Of a DNA stretch of 64,000 nt, positions 7,930 to 16,620 are shown one piece after another (the stretch's first letter is position 1; each line of letters starts with the position of its first letter). A model generated the notes under the pieces. It was not told the origin of the DNA. It made no database searches and saw nothing but the letters and a program-made list of their open reading frames with translations. A program made the translations under genes and the position numbers. This DNA is from Streptomyces sp. NBC_00539 (GTDB taxonomy: Bacteria; Actinomycetota; Actinomycetes; Streptomycetales; Streptomycetaceae), in contig NZ_CP107811.1 of the NCBI RefSeq assembly GCF_036346105.1, forward strand, positions 186,001-250,000. Reading direction: 5' to 3'.

Positions 7930-8904
7930 TCAGCCCGCGGCCCAGCTGTTCGTGAGGGTCGCGATCGCTGCCGCCGTCCGGTCGAGTCCCTCGTCGTCCC
8001 CGCGGACCGTCCTGTTCAGCTCCAGGTGCAGGAACCGTACGTTCTCCCCGGCAGCGACCTGGCCCTGTTCGTTCTCCGTCCCCGAGAGCCGGCACCGGCC
8101 GGAGTACGCCGTACAGACCTGGCGGCCGTCGCCCCGCAGGGCCGCGGTCAACCGGGCGGCGTCCGCCACGGCCTTGTCGCCGGCGCCCGTGGAGACCACC
8201 GCGTCGCGGCCGGGGAAGGACTCGTTGGCGAAGCCGTGCAACTGGATGCCCGGGAGTTCGCGGCGCATCAGCTCGTCGATCACACCGTGGAAGACGGAGT
8301 CCGTGCGGTGGGCCATGTCGGCCGATCCGTCCTTGGCCGCGTTGCGGTGGGCCCCGGCGATCACCATCACCCCGCCGGGCGCCCCGCGCAGCACGCGGGC
8401 GCCGAGGAGCTCGGTGCGGGCGTCGGCGATGGGGTGGGGGACCTGTACCGACCAGCGCGGTGGGTGGTCGAGGTCCACGTACACCCGGCCCCAGCCGCGG
8501 CTGCCGCGGCCCGATTCCCCCGCCCCGTCCGCGACCTCCGCGTACCGTCGGCCGCTGACGCCGTCCGTCACGGTGTGCAGGGTGAAGCCGACGGTCTCGA
8601 GCCGTGCCCGCGCGGCCTGCGGGTCACCGTCGAGCAGGAGGGCGACGCCCCGGGTGAGCGTCGATCGTTCCTCGCTCGTGGGGACGCGGTAACCCCCGCG
8701 CTCGCCGAAGCCCGCGGTGAAGAGGGCGATCCGCCGCACGAGGTCGTTGTCGGGGGAGAGCTGTGGCGCCGACGCGGCCTGCCGAGGGGGCGGCGTCGCG
8801 TCCGGCCGCACCAGGAAAAGCGTCAAACCGGTACATAGCAGAGCAAACGCTGCGCACAGTGCCGCAATTGTTACTCGCCTGGTCGACTGTGCGCTCATAG
8901 TCAT
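7930..8904 (-). CDS. Exported amidohydrolase-like protein, possible poly-gamma-glutamate hydrolase
   Basis: A 324-residue protein with one N-terminal membrane or signal segment (about residues 10-30, VTIAALCAAFALLCTGL) and an exported body. The body shows spaced His/Glu motifs: VPHPIADARTE, AGAHRNA, DMAHRTDSVFHG, QLHGFAN and FLHLELNRTVR. This pattern recalls zinc amidohydrolases of the N-formylglutamate amidohydrolase or phage PGA-hydrolase (DUF867) kind. Its place, divergent from a pgsB-pgsC operon 133 bases away, suggests it trims or releases poly-gamma-glutamate outside the cell. The fold call is by eye and the PGA link is contextual. ATGs at 8904 and 8898 are both possible starts. Confidence 0.6.
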   Translation of the reverse strand: MTMSAQSTRRVTIAALCAAFALLCTGLTLFLVRPDATPPPRQAASAPQLSPDNDLVRRIALFTAGFGERGGYRVPTSEERSTLTRGVALLLDGDPQAARARLETVGFTLHTVTDGVSGRRYAEVADGAGESGRGSRGWGRVYVDLDHPPRWSVQVPHPIADARTELLGARVLRGAPGGVMVIAGAHRNAAKDGSADMAHRTDSVFHGVIDELMRRELPGIQLHGFANESFPGRDAVVSTGAGDKAVADAARLTAALRGDGRQVCTAYSGRCRLSGTENEQGQVAAGENVRFLHLELNRTVRGDDEGLDRTAAAIATLTNSWAAG

Positions 8905-9037
8905 ATAAAAATAGCGGAGTGGCGTACTCCGTTTACCCGGCGGCACGACAACCCGAGCTTCTCCGGACCGCCCCGTAACCAGACCATGCAATCCCTCGGC
9001 CACACCGGCTCCAGGACAGAACGAAGAGGAGCCTCTG
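8905..9037. promoter_or_regulatory. Divergent promoter region of the PGA-type locus
   Basis: These 133 bases separate the minus-strand hydrolase from the plus-strand operon. AT-rich sequence (TATAAAAATA) lies next to the hydrolase start. AAGAGGAG at about 9023-9030 serves the TTG start at 9038. No clear operator was found. Confidence 0.5.
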
Positions 9038-11302
9038 TTGGCCGCGTCGCGATCGAGGCGGCGGCGCCGGACCCGCCGTAGGGCGGACATGTCCCTGCTG
9101 GGTGGCATCCGCCCGCCCATCGCAGCCCTGTCCGCCTTGTTGCTGACCCTCGCCGCCCTCACCGCGTTCCAACTCGGCCACGTGGGCAAGGGCACAGTAC
9201 CGCCTGCCGTCCTCACTTCCCAGCAGCATTTCGCCGAGGACGGCGCCATCGCCCTGCGCGCCTCGCTCGACGAGAGCGTCACCGACATCGGCCGGACCGC
9301 TTCGCTGTTCAGCGCGGGCGAGCCCGTCTCACCGGACTCGGTGCTCGACAAGCTCGGCAACGTCTACCAGAAGTGGCGCGGCACGGCCGTGATCGAGATC
9401 AAGTCGGGACGGCTCGAAGCGCAGCGCGGCGAGAACCTGCCCCTGACCGCCCTCGACCTGACGACCCTCAACGCCCCGAACGGCCTCGCCCCCCGCATGG
9501 TGCGGCTCGAAAACGGCGAGACCCGCCTCCTGACCCTGGCCCTGCTCTCCTGGCAGGGTCGCCCGCAACAGCTCCTGGTCGCCTCCAACAGCCTGCGGGT
9601 GCCGGGCGTCAGCCTGGGCAAGGGCCGCGCCATCGCCGTCCTCGACGCCTCCGGACAAGTCCTGGACAGCAGCGGCGTCGCCGACGCGGGACGCGAGCGC
9701 AAGCAGCTCGACGCGTTCGCGAAGACGACGGCGCAGAAGGCGAAGCAGCACCCGCTCCAGTCCAAGGAGCCGGGCTCCGGCGGCTTCCCCGGCGTCAGCG
9801 GCAGTCTGCTGGGAGACGCCGCGTCAGGTCACCGCTCCGTGGCCGGCTACGCCAAGCTCGCCGGACCGGCGCCCGGCGAGGGCACCGATGCCACCGCCCT
9901 CGGGCTCACCGTCGTCTCGTTCGTCGGCGTCACCGAACAGGGCTCCGCCGTCGGCGACTCCTTCTTCTGGCTCGCCGCCGCCGGCGCCCTGCTGGTCCTC
10001 GGCGCGATCGCCGTGGCCCTGCTCGTCGTCACCGTGCAGCGCCCGCTGCTCCAACTGTTCCTCGAAAGCCGCCGGATCGGCCGCGGTGACCTGAACCGGC
10101 CGGTCACCCTCCCCAAGTACGGCGAGGCGGCCCGTATCGGCGCCGCCCTCGACCGACTGCGCCGCCAGGCGCTCGGCGAGCCGGGCGCCTCCGCCGACGG
10201 CCCTCGCCCGGGCCGCCGCGGCCGGATCGGAACGCGCGCCCTGATCGCGGTGTGCGCCCTCCTCCTGCTGGCATGGTCCGCGCCGCTCCTGCTGACGCTC
10301 AACCGCGCGGGAACCTCCGTCAAGGTGCCCCAGACGATCGTCGACGACCAGCGCGAGCGCACCGACACCCTCGCCGACCGGGTGCGCCGCGCCCTCAACG
10401 AAGGCCACGCCGACCTCACCTCCGTGGCCTCCGTCCTCGGCGCCAAGACCACCCCCGCCGAGGTGACGGACCTACTGGAACGCACCCGCACCCAACACGC
10501 GCGCTACGCGTCGCTCTACGTGCTGAGGTCCGACGGCACCGTCATGGCCCGGGCCGGCGCCGCGCCCCACCACCTCGGCGGCAAGGGACCCTCCCGCGAA
10601 CCGGTGACCGTGATCGACAGCGGCCACGAGCCGGTGATCACCGAGTACGCCGAGGCGCCCGCCCTGGGCGGCGCGGCGGTGGTCGGCGAGCTGCGCATCG
10701 ACTTCATCAACGCACTGCTCAAGCGTCCGGGCCTGGGCGAGGTCCGCGTGGTCGACGGCAAGCACCGCGTGGTCGGCGGGAACAGCGGTTACCTCGCCTT
10801 CGCGCGACTGCCGAACGACCGGCTCGACGCGCTGGTGACGAGCGCGAACCAGAAGACGGGCAAGGGTCCCGGCGCCCGCGCCGGCGTCATCCGCGACGGA
10901 GGGACCTCCATCGCCGCCGCCGCACCGCTGACGGGCGGGGGCGTGGCCCAGCCGCTCGGATGGACGGTCGTCAGCCTGCAACAGGCCAAGGGCCTGGAGA
11001 TCGCCCCCTACACCGCGCAGAACCGCACCGTGCTGGCCGGACTGCTCGGCCTCACCGGCGCGGCGGCCTGCCTCGGCTGGCTGCACATCATCGTGGTGCG
11101 ACCGCTGCGCTCCCTCGCCGAGCGGGCGGAGGCCCTCGCCGACGGCGACCGCCGCACCGTCCTCTACCCCACACACCACGACGAGGTCGGAGCCGTCACC
11201 CGCAGCCTCGAAGTCATCCGTCAGCAGCTGCAGGAGCAGCGCAAGCGGGACGCCGGCGGCGGCGCCGGCCGGACCGGCGCCGCCCCGGCCGGAAGGAACT
11301 GA
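9038..11302 (+). CDS. Double cache/HAMP membrane protein without output domain
   Basis: A 754-residue protein with an internally duplicated layout. TM segment (about 26-46), a 275-residue outside domain, TM (about 326-350) and a HAMP-like stretch with RIGRGDLNRPV; then TM (about 412-432), a second outside domain, TM (about 690-712) and a second HAMP (VVRPLRSLAERAEALADGD). Nothing follows the second HAMP but a charged tail, so there is no kinase, cyclase or methyl-accepting domain. Start is TTG at 9038, with AAGAGGAG at good distance; an ATG at 9089 is the alternative. The stop is 6 bases before pgsB, so the two are one operon. It may sense the envelope or anchor the PGA synthase. Its exact job is unknown. 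Confidence 0.75.
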   Translation: MAASRSRRRRRTRRRADMSLLGGIRPPIAALSALLLTLAALTAFQLGHVGKGTVPPAVLTSQQHFAEDGAIALRASLDESVTDIGRTASLFSAGEPVSPDSVLDKLGNVYQKWRGTAVIEIKSGRLEAQRGENLPLTALDLTTLNAPNGLAPRMVRLENGETRLLTLALLSWQGRPQQLLVASNSLRVPGVSLGKGRAIAVLDASGQVLDSSGVADAGRERKQLDAFAKTTAQKAKQHPLQSKEPGSGGFPGVSGSLLGDAASGHRSVAGYAKLAGPAPGEGTDATALGLTVVSFVGVTEQGSAVGDSFFWLAAAGALLVLGAIAVALLVVTVQRPLLQLFLESRRIGRGDLNRPVTLPKYGEAARIGAALDRLRRQALGEPGASADGPRPGRRGRIGTRALIAVCALLLLAWSAPLLLTLNRAGTSVKVPQTIVDDQRERTDTLADRVRRALNEGHADLTSVASVLGAKTTPAEVTDLLERTRTQHARYASLYVLRSDGTVMARAGAAPHHLGGKGPSREPVTVIDSGHEPVITEYAEAPALGGAAVVGELRIDFINALLKRPGLGEVRVVDGKHRVVGGNSGYLAFARLPNDRLDALVTSANQKTGKGPGARAGVIRDGGTSIAAAAPLTGGGVAQPLGWTVVSLQQAKGLEIAPYTAQNRTVLAGLLGLTGAAACLGWLHIIVVRPLRSLAERAEALADGDRRTVLYPTHHDEVGAVTRSLEVIRQQLQEQRKRDAGGGAGRTGAAPAGRN

Positions 11303-11308
11303 TCCGCC

Positions 11309-12880
11309 GTGCTCTTCCTCTACTGCGTGCTGCTCGTCAGCTGCCTGGTCATGCTGGTCGCGGGCATCATCGAGCAGCGGCGGCACTACGCCAACCTCGA
11401 CCGGATACCCCACCGGGTCCTCGTCAACGGCATCCGCGGCAAGAGTTCCATCACCCGGCTCTGCGCCGGGGCGCTGCGCGGCGGCGGGCTGCGCACGGTC
11501 GCCAAGACCACCGGCACCGCGGCCCGCTTCATCCACCCGGACGCCACCGAGGAGCCCGTCTACCGCAAGTTCGGCATCGCCAACGTCGTCGAACAGATCG
11601 GCATCGTCCGGCGCGCCGCCGCCTACCGGCCGGACGCGCTGGTCATGGAATGCATGGCGGTCATGCCGGCACTCCAGGAGATCAACCAGTCCAAGCTGAT
11701 CCAGTCGACCATCGGCGTGCTGTGCAACGTCCGCGAGGACCACGTCGCCGAGATGGGCCCCACGCTCGACGACATCGGGCGCTCCCTGTCGCGGTCGATG
11801 CCGCACGGCGGGATCTGCGTCACCGCGGAGAAGGAGCGCTTCCACGTCCTCCAGGAGGAGGCGGACGCGCGTGACTGCAAGCTCGTCTACGCCGACCCCG
11901 ACACCGTCAGCGACGAGGAGTTGCGCGGGTTCAGCTGGTTCACCTTCAAGGAGAACGTCGCCATCGCGCTGACCGTCGCCGAACTGCTCGGCGTCGACCG
12001 GGAGACCGCCCTCCAGGGGATGTACGACGCCCCGCCGGACCCGGGCGTGCTGTCCGTGGAACGGTACGTCGCGCCCGGCGGCAAGCGGGTGCGCTTCGCC
12101 AACGTCTTCGCCGCGAACGACCCCGAGTCCACGCTGATGAACATCAACCAGCTCCTCGACCTCGGGGCGGTCGACCGCCCGTTGAACGTGGTGATCAACT
12201 GCCGGCCGGACCGGGTCGAGCGCAACGGTCAGATGGGGCAGATCGTGCCCGACCTGATGCCCGAGAAGGTCTTCGTGATCGGGCACCCCGCCAAGAGCGC
12301 CATCGACGCGATCCCCGCCGAGTGGCGTTCGCGCGCCGTCGACCTCGGGGGCGACCAGCGCGACGGCGAGGAGTTCATGCACGAGCTGCTCGGCCACCTG
12401 GGCGAGCAGTCCTCGCTGGTCGCCATCGGCAACATCCACGGTCAGGGGGAGATCCTCCTGGAGCACCTCGCGGAACTCCCCGGCTTCGAGGACGAGCCCG
12501 CCCCCGAGCCGGTCCGGCAGGCCGGAGCGCAACAGCCCCAGTACGCCCCGCACCTGGACCCGTACGCGGACCTCACCGCCGCTCAGGAGGCGCGGTACGC
12601 GCAGCCGCCCGTGCCGAGGCAGTACGTCCGGCAGCAGCCCGACGGGGGCGCGGCGCAGTACCCGCAGCCGGCCCACCACCAGCCGCAGTACCCGCAGGCC
12701 GAGTACCACCAGGCGCCGTACCCCGGGCCGGCCCGGCAGCACCCGCCGCTCGAACAGCCGTGGCCCGGTCACCCGCAGCCGCACGACCCGCAGCCGTACC
12801 CACCACATTCACACGACCCGCAGTCGCAAGACCCGCAGTGGTACGACCCGCAGCAGCACTATCCAGGAGAGCCCCGTTGA
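11309..12880 (+). CDS. pgsB: Poly-gamma-glutamate synthase subunit PgsB/CapB
   Basis: The ATP-dependent amide ligase that polymerises glutamate, a Mur-ligase relative working at the membrane with PgsC. One N-terminal TM segment (residues 1-20) is followed by VNGIRGKSSITRLCAGAL, the nucleotide loop. Conserved family stretches follow: AKTTGTAARFI, MECMAVMPALQEINQSKLI, VREDHVAEMG, FAANDPESTLMN and NCRPDRVERNGQM. The core ends near residue 400. The last 120 residues are a low-complexity tail rich in Pro, Gln, Tyr and His, which PgsB proteins normally lack. GTG start at 11309, GGAAGGA 11 bases upstream. It overlaps pgsC by four bases. The match to the family is strong; the polymer itself is assumed. 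Confidence 0.92.
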   Translation: MLFLYCVLLVSCLVMLVAGIIEQRRHYANLDRIPHRVLVNGIRGKSSITRLCAGALRGGGLRTVAKTTGTAARFIHPDATEEPVYRKFGIANVVEQIGIVRRAAAYRPDALVMECMAVMPALQEINQSKLIQSTIGVLCNVREDHVAEMGPTLDDIGRSLSRSMPHGGICVTAEKERFHVLQEEADARDCKLVYADPDTVSDEELRGFSWFTFKENVAIALTVAELLGVDRETALQGMYDAPPDPGVLSVERYVAPGGKRVRFANVFAANDPESTLMNINQLLDLGAVDRPLNVVINCRPDRVERNGQMGQIVPDLMPEKVFVIGHPAKSAIDAIPAEWRSRAVDLGGDQRDGEEFMHELLGHLGEQSSLVAIGNIHGQGEILLEHLAELPGFEDEPAPEPVRQAGAQQPQYAPHLDPYADLTAAQEARYAQPPVPRQYVRQQPDGGAAQYPQPAHHQPQYPQAEYHQAPYPGPARQHPPLEQPWPGHPQPHDPQPYPPHSHDPQSQDPQWYDPQQHYPGEPR

Positions 12881-13359
12881 TCCCCGCAGTCCTCACCCCC
12901 GAGATCGCCGCGATCGGCATCGCACTGGGCCTGCTCTTCTCCCTGCTGTGCTACCTGACCACGAACCTCTCCCCCGGCGGCATGATCACCCCGGGATGGC
13001 TCGCCCTCACCCTCATCGAGGACCTGCAGCGGGCGGCCCTCGTCGTGGGCATCACCGTACTGACGTACGTGCTGACTCTCGTCACGCAGAAGTTCGTGAT
13101 CCTCTACGGCAAGCGGCTGTTCGCCGCCGTCGTCCTCATCGGCGTGCTCCTGCAGGCCACGGTGGTCATCGTGCTGCAGATGAAGTTCCCCCTGCTGTAC
13201 GCCAACCAGACCCTCGGTTTCATCGTCCCGGGACTCATCGCCTACCAGCTGGTCCGCCAGCCCAAGGGCGCCACGCTCCTCGCGACCGGGTCCGCGACCC
13301 TCATGACGTACGTCGTCCTGACGTCGGGCATCCTGCTGGGCTTCCTGCCGCACGCCTGA
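12877..13359 (+). CDS. pgsC: Poly-gamma-glutamate synthase membrane subunit PgsC/CapC
   Basis: A 160-residue membrane protein of usual PgsC length (about 150). It begins LTPEIAAIGIALGLLFSLL, contains the family's NLSPGGMITPGWLAL motif near residue 30, and continues with about five TM segments. LVTQKFVILYGKRLF and LYANQTLGFIVPGLIA are also family-like. The TTG at 12877 overlaps the pgsB stop (TTGA), so the two are translationally coupled. In Bacillus, PgsB and PgsC form the polymerising core and PgsA/CapA aids export. No pgsA homologue is visible here, so the neighbouring membrane and NlpC/P60 proteins may replace it; that is inference. Confidence 0.9.
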   Translation: MIPAVLTPEIAAIGIALGLLFSLLCYLTTNLSPGGMITPGWLALTLIEDLQRAALVVGITVLTYVLTLVTQKFVILYGKRLFAAVVLIGVLLQATVVIVLQMKFPLLYANQTLGFIVPGLIAYQLVRQPKGATLLATGSATLMTYVVLTSGILLGFLPHA

Positions 13360-13414
13360 CCGACGCCGCGCCCGACCACCCGCAACGCCGTCCGCCGTAC
13401 CGCCCGGAGCAACG

Positions 13415-14494
13415 ATGACCGTCAAACCCGCCCGTCGCGCCCGTCCCGTCCTGCACGCCTTCGTGGTGACGAGCCTGCTGGCCTCCAGCGCCTACCTCAC
13501 CTACGAGTTGCGCAAGGAGGAGCAGGCCCAGGCGCCCGCCGCCGTGCGCGTGACCGACCAGGCGGCGAAGGGCGGCGCCAAGGGCGGACAGGACGGCACC
13601 CAGAAGTGGGAGCGGCTGCAGAACCCGCAGCGCTCGGTGCTGCGCAGCGGCGACGGTGCGGTCCTCGCGACGTTCACGGACGGAGCCCGGACCGCGACGC
13701 TGACCGGCAAGAGCCGCACCTTCACCGAGCCGGCCACCACACAGACCCGGGTCGTCACCGACACCTGGGTCCGCCTCCTGCCCGAACCCTGGCGGGCCGG
13801 CGCGGAACGCGAACAGTGGTTCCAGGACTGGTTCAAGAAGTACTACGGCAGCGAGGAGGACGACATCTTCGCGATCGCCTTCCAGTACGGCGACAAAGCC
13901 CCGGTGAAGAAGGACGCGGCGGGCGTCCAGTACGCGGGCGACGCGGCGTTCGGGCCGATCAACCCGAGCGGCTCCGAGGGAAACGACCTGCGCCTGGAGC
14001 AGTCCGACTTCTACGACTACCTCGGCATCCCGTACACCTTCCGCGACGGCACGACGGAGCAGCCCGAGAAGGCCAAGTTCCGGGACATGGACTGTTCCGG
14101 CTTCATGCGCACCGTCTTCGGCTACCGCAGCCGCTTCCCGCTGATGGCCACCGACTCGGGCGGCACCGGGCTGCCCCGTAGCGCCAACGGCATGGCCCGC
14201 TCGAAGATCGGCGTGGACGTGCTTCCGCTCAAGGGCGTCGCCGCGAAGGACCGGCCCGCCTCCATCGACGTCCTCCAGCCGGGCGACCTGGTGTTCTTCA
14301 AACTCGACGCGCGCACCGGCGAGCGGCTGGACCACACCGGCATGTACCTGGGCAACGACACCGACGGCCACAAGATCTTCATATCGAGCCGCGAGGAGGC
14401 CAACGGCCCCACCATCGGCGACAAGGGCGGCGCGTCGCGCCTCGACGGCAACGGCTACTACGCCGCCACCCTGCGCAGCGCCAAGCGCCTCTGA
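13415..14494 (+). CDS. Exported NlpC/P60-family hydrolase of the PGA-type operon
   Basis: A 359-residue protein with an N-terminal signal anchor (about residues 11-28) and an outside body. The C-terminal half is an NlpC/P60 papain-like domain: DMDCSGFMRTVFG carries the catalytic Cys227, LDHTGMYLG the catalytic His307, and KIFISS the third position. NlpC/P60 enzymes usually cut gamma-D-glutamyl links in peptidoglycan stems, which is chemically close to poly-gamma-glutamate. It could therefore release, trim or attach the polymer. A middle segment (about 105-200) has no match I know. It is 55 bases after pgsC and probably the last operon gene, with a GC hairpin at 14506. Confidence 0.8.
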   Translation: MTVKPARRARPVLHAFVVTSLLASSAYLTYELRKEEQAQAPAAVRVTDQAAKGGAKGGQDGTQKWERLQNPQRSVLRSGDGAVLATFTDGARTATLTGKSRTFTEPATTQTRVVTDTWVRLLPEPWRAGAEREQWFQDWFKKYYGSEEDDIFAIAFQYGDKAPVKKDAAGVQYAGDAAFGPINPSGSEGNDLRLEQSDFYDYLGIPYTFRDGTTEQPEKAKFRDMDCSGFMRTVFGYRSRFPLMATDSGGTGLPRSANGMARSKIGVDVLPLKGVAAKDRPASIDVLQPGDLVFFKLDARTGERLDHTGMYLGNDTDGHKIFISSREEANGPTIGDKGGASRLDGNGYYAATLRSAKRL

Positions 14495-14505
14495 CCCGGG
14501 CAACC

Positions 14506-14533
14506 GGGGAGGGGTCGGCCGACGGTCCTCCCC
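14506..14533 (+). terminator. Probable terminator of the PGA-type operon
   Basis: Arms GGGGAGG (14506-14512) and CCTCCCC (14527-14533) flank a 14-base GC-rich loop, 12 bases after the stop of the NlpC/P60 gene. The stem is modest, so this is probable rather than sure. Confidence 0.45.
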
Positions 14534-15092
14534 CGCGGGGGTGATGGTCGTGCGGAGGAACGCCGGGTGCGGCGGAGCTGGTGCTTCGCGGGCTCCTCGG
14601 CGCCGACGGGCGTGCCGGCGCTGGTTAACGTGACGACGCTGGTGGGCGGGGTGGTCCTGCTCCTCGGCGGCTGCGCCGCCTACTTCGTGCTGGTCGCAGG
14701 CACCGGGGTGCTGCTGCTGTCCCTGAGAATGCTGCTGGCCGTGGCCGCCGCCTGTCAGGCTGGCGGTGCCGGCCTGCGAACGGAACCGTTCAATCACCTG
14801 CGCCTCCCCCAGCACCGCCAATGGCAGCTTTCCCGGCGGCGCCGGCCGGCCCACCGACGCCCCGGACTCCCTGCGCGTCTGATCCCAGCCTTCCGGCACC
14901 GGCTGCCCCTGAAACAGGGTCCATCCCGAAGCTCTTCACGGCTGTCAGCGGCATCCTTCCGGCCAGATCTACCGGAGTGAACTTGACCCCTAGCGCTACG
15001 CCTCACCCGAACAGGGCAGCGAGATCAGGCGCCCCTCCGTCCTCCGTGCCAGGCTCGACGAGTCCCTCCCCCCACACGAGCGGAGCACCCTC
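14534..15092. other. Intergenic stretch with an eroded minus-strand gene segment
   Basis: On the minus strand 14770-14869 reads ESGASVGRPAPPGKLPLAVL then GEAQVIERFRS. It clearly resembles the relic at 21076-21200, so both come from the same unknown family. A plus-strand hydrophobic frame at about 14620-14760 could encode two TM segments, but no start or ribosome site supports it. Confidence 0.45.
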
Positions 15093-15281
15093 ATGGGCAT
15101 CAAAGACGAGATGCAGGCGAAGGCTCAGCAGGCCAAGAAGAAGCTGCAAGGCGAGCAGGACGAAGCGAAGCAGAAGGGCCAGTCGGAGCAGGAGCGCCTG
15201 AGGCAGCGCACCGACCAGGCCCGGCAGCAGGGCCAGCGGAGTTTTGACGACGTTCAGGACGAAATGGACGACCGCACCTGA
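15093..15281 (+). CDS. Small hydrophilic coiled-coil protein, CsbD-like in character
   Basis: A 62-residue, highly charged protein made almost entirely of Lys, Gln, Glu and Ala, beginning MGIKDEMQAKAQQAKKKLQG. It should form one long helix or coiled coil. It resembles the small CsbD/stress-type and antitoxin-like proteins common in Streptomyces, but no catalytic feature is present. GGAG lies 7 bases before the ATG. A 17-bp perfect terminator hairpin 12 bases after the stop argues for high, discrete expression. Confidence 0.75.
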   Translation: MGIKDEMQAKAQQAKKKLQGEQDEAKQKGQSEQERLRQRTDQARQQGQRSFDDVQDEMDDRT

Positions 15282-15292
15282 CACCTCAACCG

Positions 15293-15337
15293 ACAGGTCC
15301 GGGCCCACGCCCCCAGAGGCCGTGGGCCCGGACCTGT
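15293..15337 (+). terminator. Strong intrinsic terminator
   Basis: Arms ACAGGTCCGGGCCCACG (15293-15309) and CGTGGGCCCGGACCTGT (15321-15337) pair perfectly over 17 bases with an 11-base loop. It directly follows the small gene at 15093-15281. Confidence 0.85.
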
Positions 15338-15488
15338 ACAGGCGAGACGGGCGCCCAGTGCGGCCTGCGGCGGGGAATGCGGACGTGGCGGAGCTGTGCC
15401 GCGCGGCGCGGGGCGTGACAGTCGCGCCGTCACCGCGCTCTACCCCTGTCCTGCGTCACCGAACGTTGACCGATGTCAGGAGCTCTGA

Positions 15489-16073
15489 GTGGTCACGGTC
15501 GCGGCAGAACCGGCCCGGCTGCCAACCCGGAGCGGATCAGCAGCTGATCGGCACTTCCTGACCGAAGGCGTTGTCGGAGCCACTCGGCGGCTGGTATCAC
15601 CCTTCGGCCGCGCCTTCACCGCCTCGCACTCACCTGCCTCGCTCCCACCCATCGGGCAGACCATCAGCCTCAGCCCGAACGCCTTCGGCGCCACGCCGGC
15701 CGTGAACCTCCCACCACCGCTGCCCACACTGGACTTCATCGGCTCCATGCGCGTGAAGGTTCTGACCGGCGGTGCGGACTTCGTACGACCGCAGACACCC
15801 CATCTCACGAGGGAGGCGGCCCACCCGTGGTTCGGGAAGGTCACCCTGCGCCAGCCGCATATTGATGTCGGACCTTTCAGCATCCTCAGGATCGGCCCCG
15901 GTGGGATCATCGCGAGCTGGAACCAATCGATGGAGGCCACCTTCGAAGGGTCAGGGGACACCAAGAGCCCGTTCGCCTACGAGACCCTGGACCCGGCGAA
16001 GTGGGTCGCGCACCTCTCCCTATTGAAAGTGCCTGGTGAGGATGACGGAGAGCCCATTTGTGATCAAGAATGA
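15489..16073 (+). CDS. Hypothetical protein
   Basis: A 194-residue frame from a GTG with AGGAG six bases upstream. The translation looks like a real globular protein in its second half (FGKVTLRQPHIDVGPFSIL, SILRIGPGGIIASWNQSM), with mixed strands and few low-complexity runs. I do not recognise the family and no signal peptide or TM segment is seen. Its end overlaps the start region of the next gene by some 14 bases or more, which is common in operons, so the two may be co-transcribed. Confidence 0.5.
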   Translation: MVTVAAEPARLPTRSGSAADRHFLTEGVVGATRRLVSPFGRAFTASHSPASLPPIGQTISLSPNAFGATPAVNLPPPLPTLDFIGSMRVKVLTGGADFVRPQTPHLTREAAHPWFGKVTLRQPHIDVGPFSILRIGPGGIIASWNQSMEATFEGSGDTKSPFAYETLDPAKWVAHLSLLKVPGEDDGEPICDQE

Positions 16074-16620
16074 TTGGATGGTCATGCTTGAGACTCCCCG
16101 TTTGATCCTGCGTCGCTGGCGCGAGGAAGACGTTGCGCCCATGGCTGCCGTCAATGCCGACCCCGAGGTCATGCGGTGGATACGTGACGGCGGCGTCCTT
16201 GACGAACAGCAGACTCGCGGCCGGGTCCAGGCGTGGGAGAGCGAGTGGGAGTCGCAGGGCTTCGGCCTGTTCGCCGTGGAGATCCGGTCCACTGGCGAGC
16301 TGGCCGGGTTCACCGGCCTTTCGGTGCCCCATTACTTGCCGGAGGTACTGCCGGCGGTTGAGGTCGGCTGGCGGCTGGGACGTTCCCACTGGGGGCAGGG
16401 CTTGGCCACCGAGGCCGCTGCGGCCGCTGTACGGTTCGGGTTCGAAGAGCGAGAGCTGGAGCGGATCGTCAGCATCGCTCAAGTGGGCAACGACGCCTCC
16501 GAACGGATCATGACCAAACTGGGGATGCATCCCGTCCGTGAGACCGTCAATCCCGCCGGTGGTCGGCGAGTACGGGTGTTCGAGTTGTCGTCGGACCAGT
16601 ACGTCACAACCACTCGTTGA
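16060..16620 (+). CDS. GNAT-family N-acetyltransferase (RimJ/RimL-like)
   Basis: A 186-residue acetyltransferase beginning its fold at [16 protein letters not shown]. The family order is clear: ADPEVMRWI, then [20 protein letters not shown] with the acetyl-CoA loop (GQGLAT), then [20 protein letters not shown] and a final strand. Start is uncertain: GTG at 16060 has GGAGAG well placed, while 16036, 16042 and 16078 are also in frame. The last codons overlap the 3' end of the minus-strand IS5 relic (stop at 16604), so the C-terminus may have been altered when the element landed. Confidence 0.85.
   Translation: MIKNDWMVMLETPRLILRRWREEDVAPMAAVNADPEVMRWIRDGGVLDEQQTRGRVQAWESEWESQGFGLFAVEIRSTGELAGFTGLSVPHYLPEVLPAVEVGWRLGRSHWGQGLATEAAAAAVRFGFEERELERIVSIAQVGNDASERIMTKLGMHPVRETVNPAGGRRVRVFELSSDQYVTTTR

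Noticed and set aside
9038-11302. Two-component sensor kinase
   Set aside because: Cache and HAMP regions are present but there is no histidine-kinase or other output domain.
10472-12808. 778-codon open frame on the minus strand
   Set aside because: It is antisense to the cache/HAMP and pgsB genes, a GC-bias artefact. It has no domain and the sense genes have clear motifs.
7930-14494. CapA/PgsA homologue in the PGA-type locus
   Set aside because: No product in the locus shows the metallophosphoesterase-like CapA motifs; the NlpC/P60 and cache/HAMP proteins are unrelated to CapA.
13301-14899. 532-codon minus-strand frame
   Set aside because: Mostly antisense to the NlpC/P60 gene. Only its first 40 codons (14770-14869) look protein-like, and these are treated as a relic.
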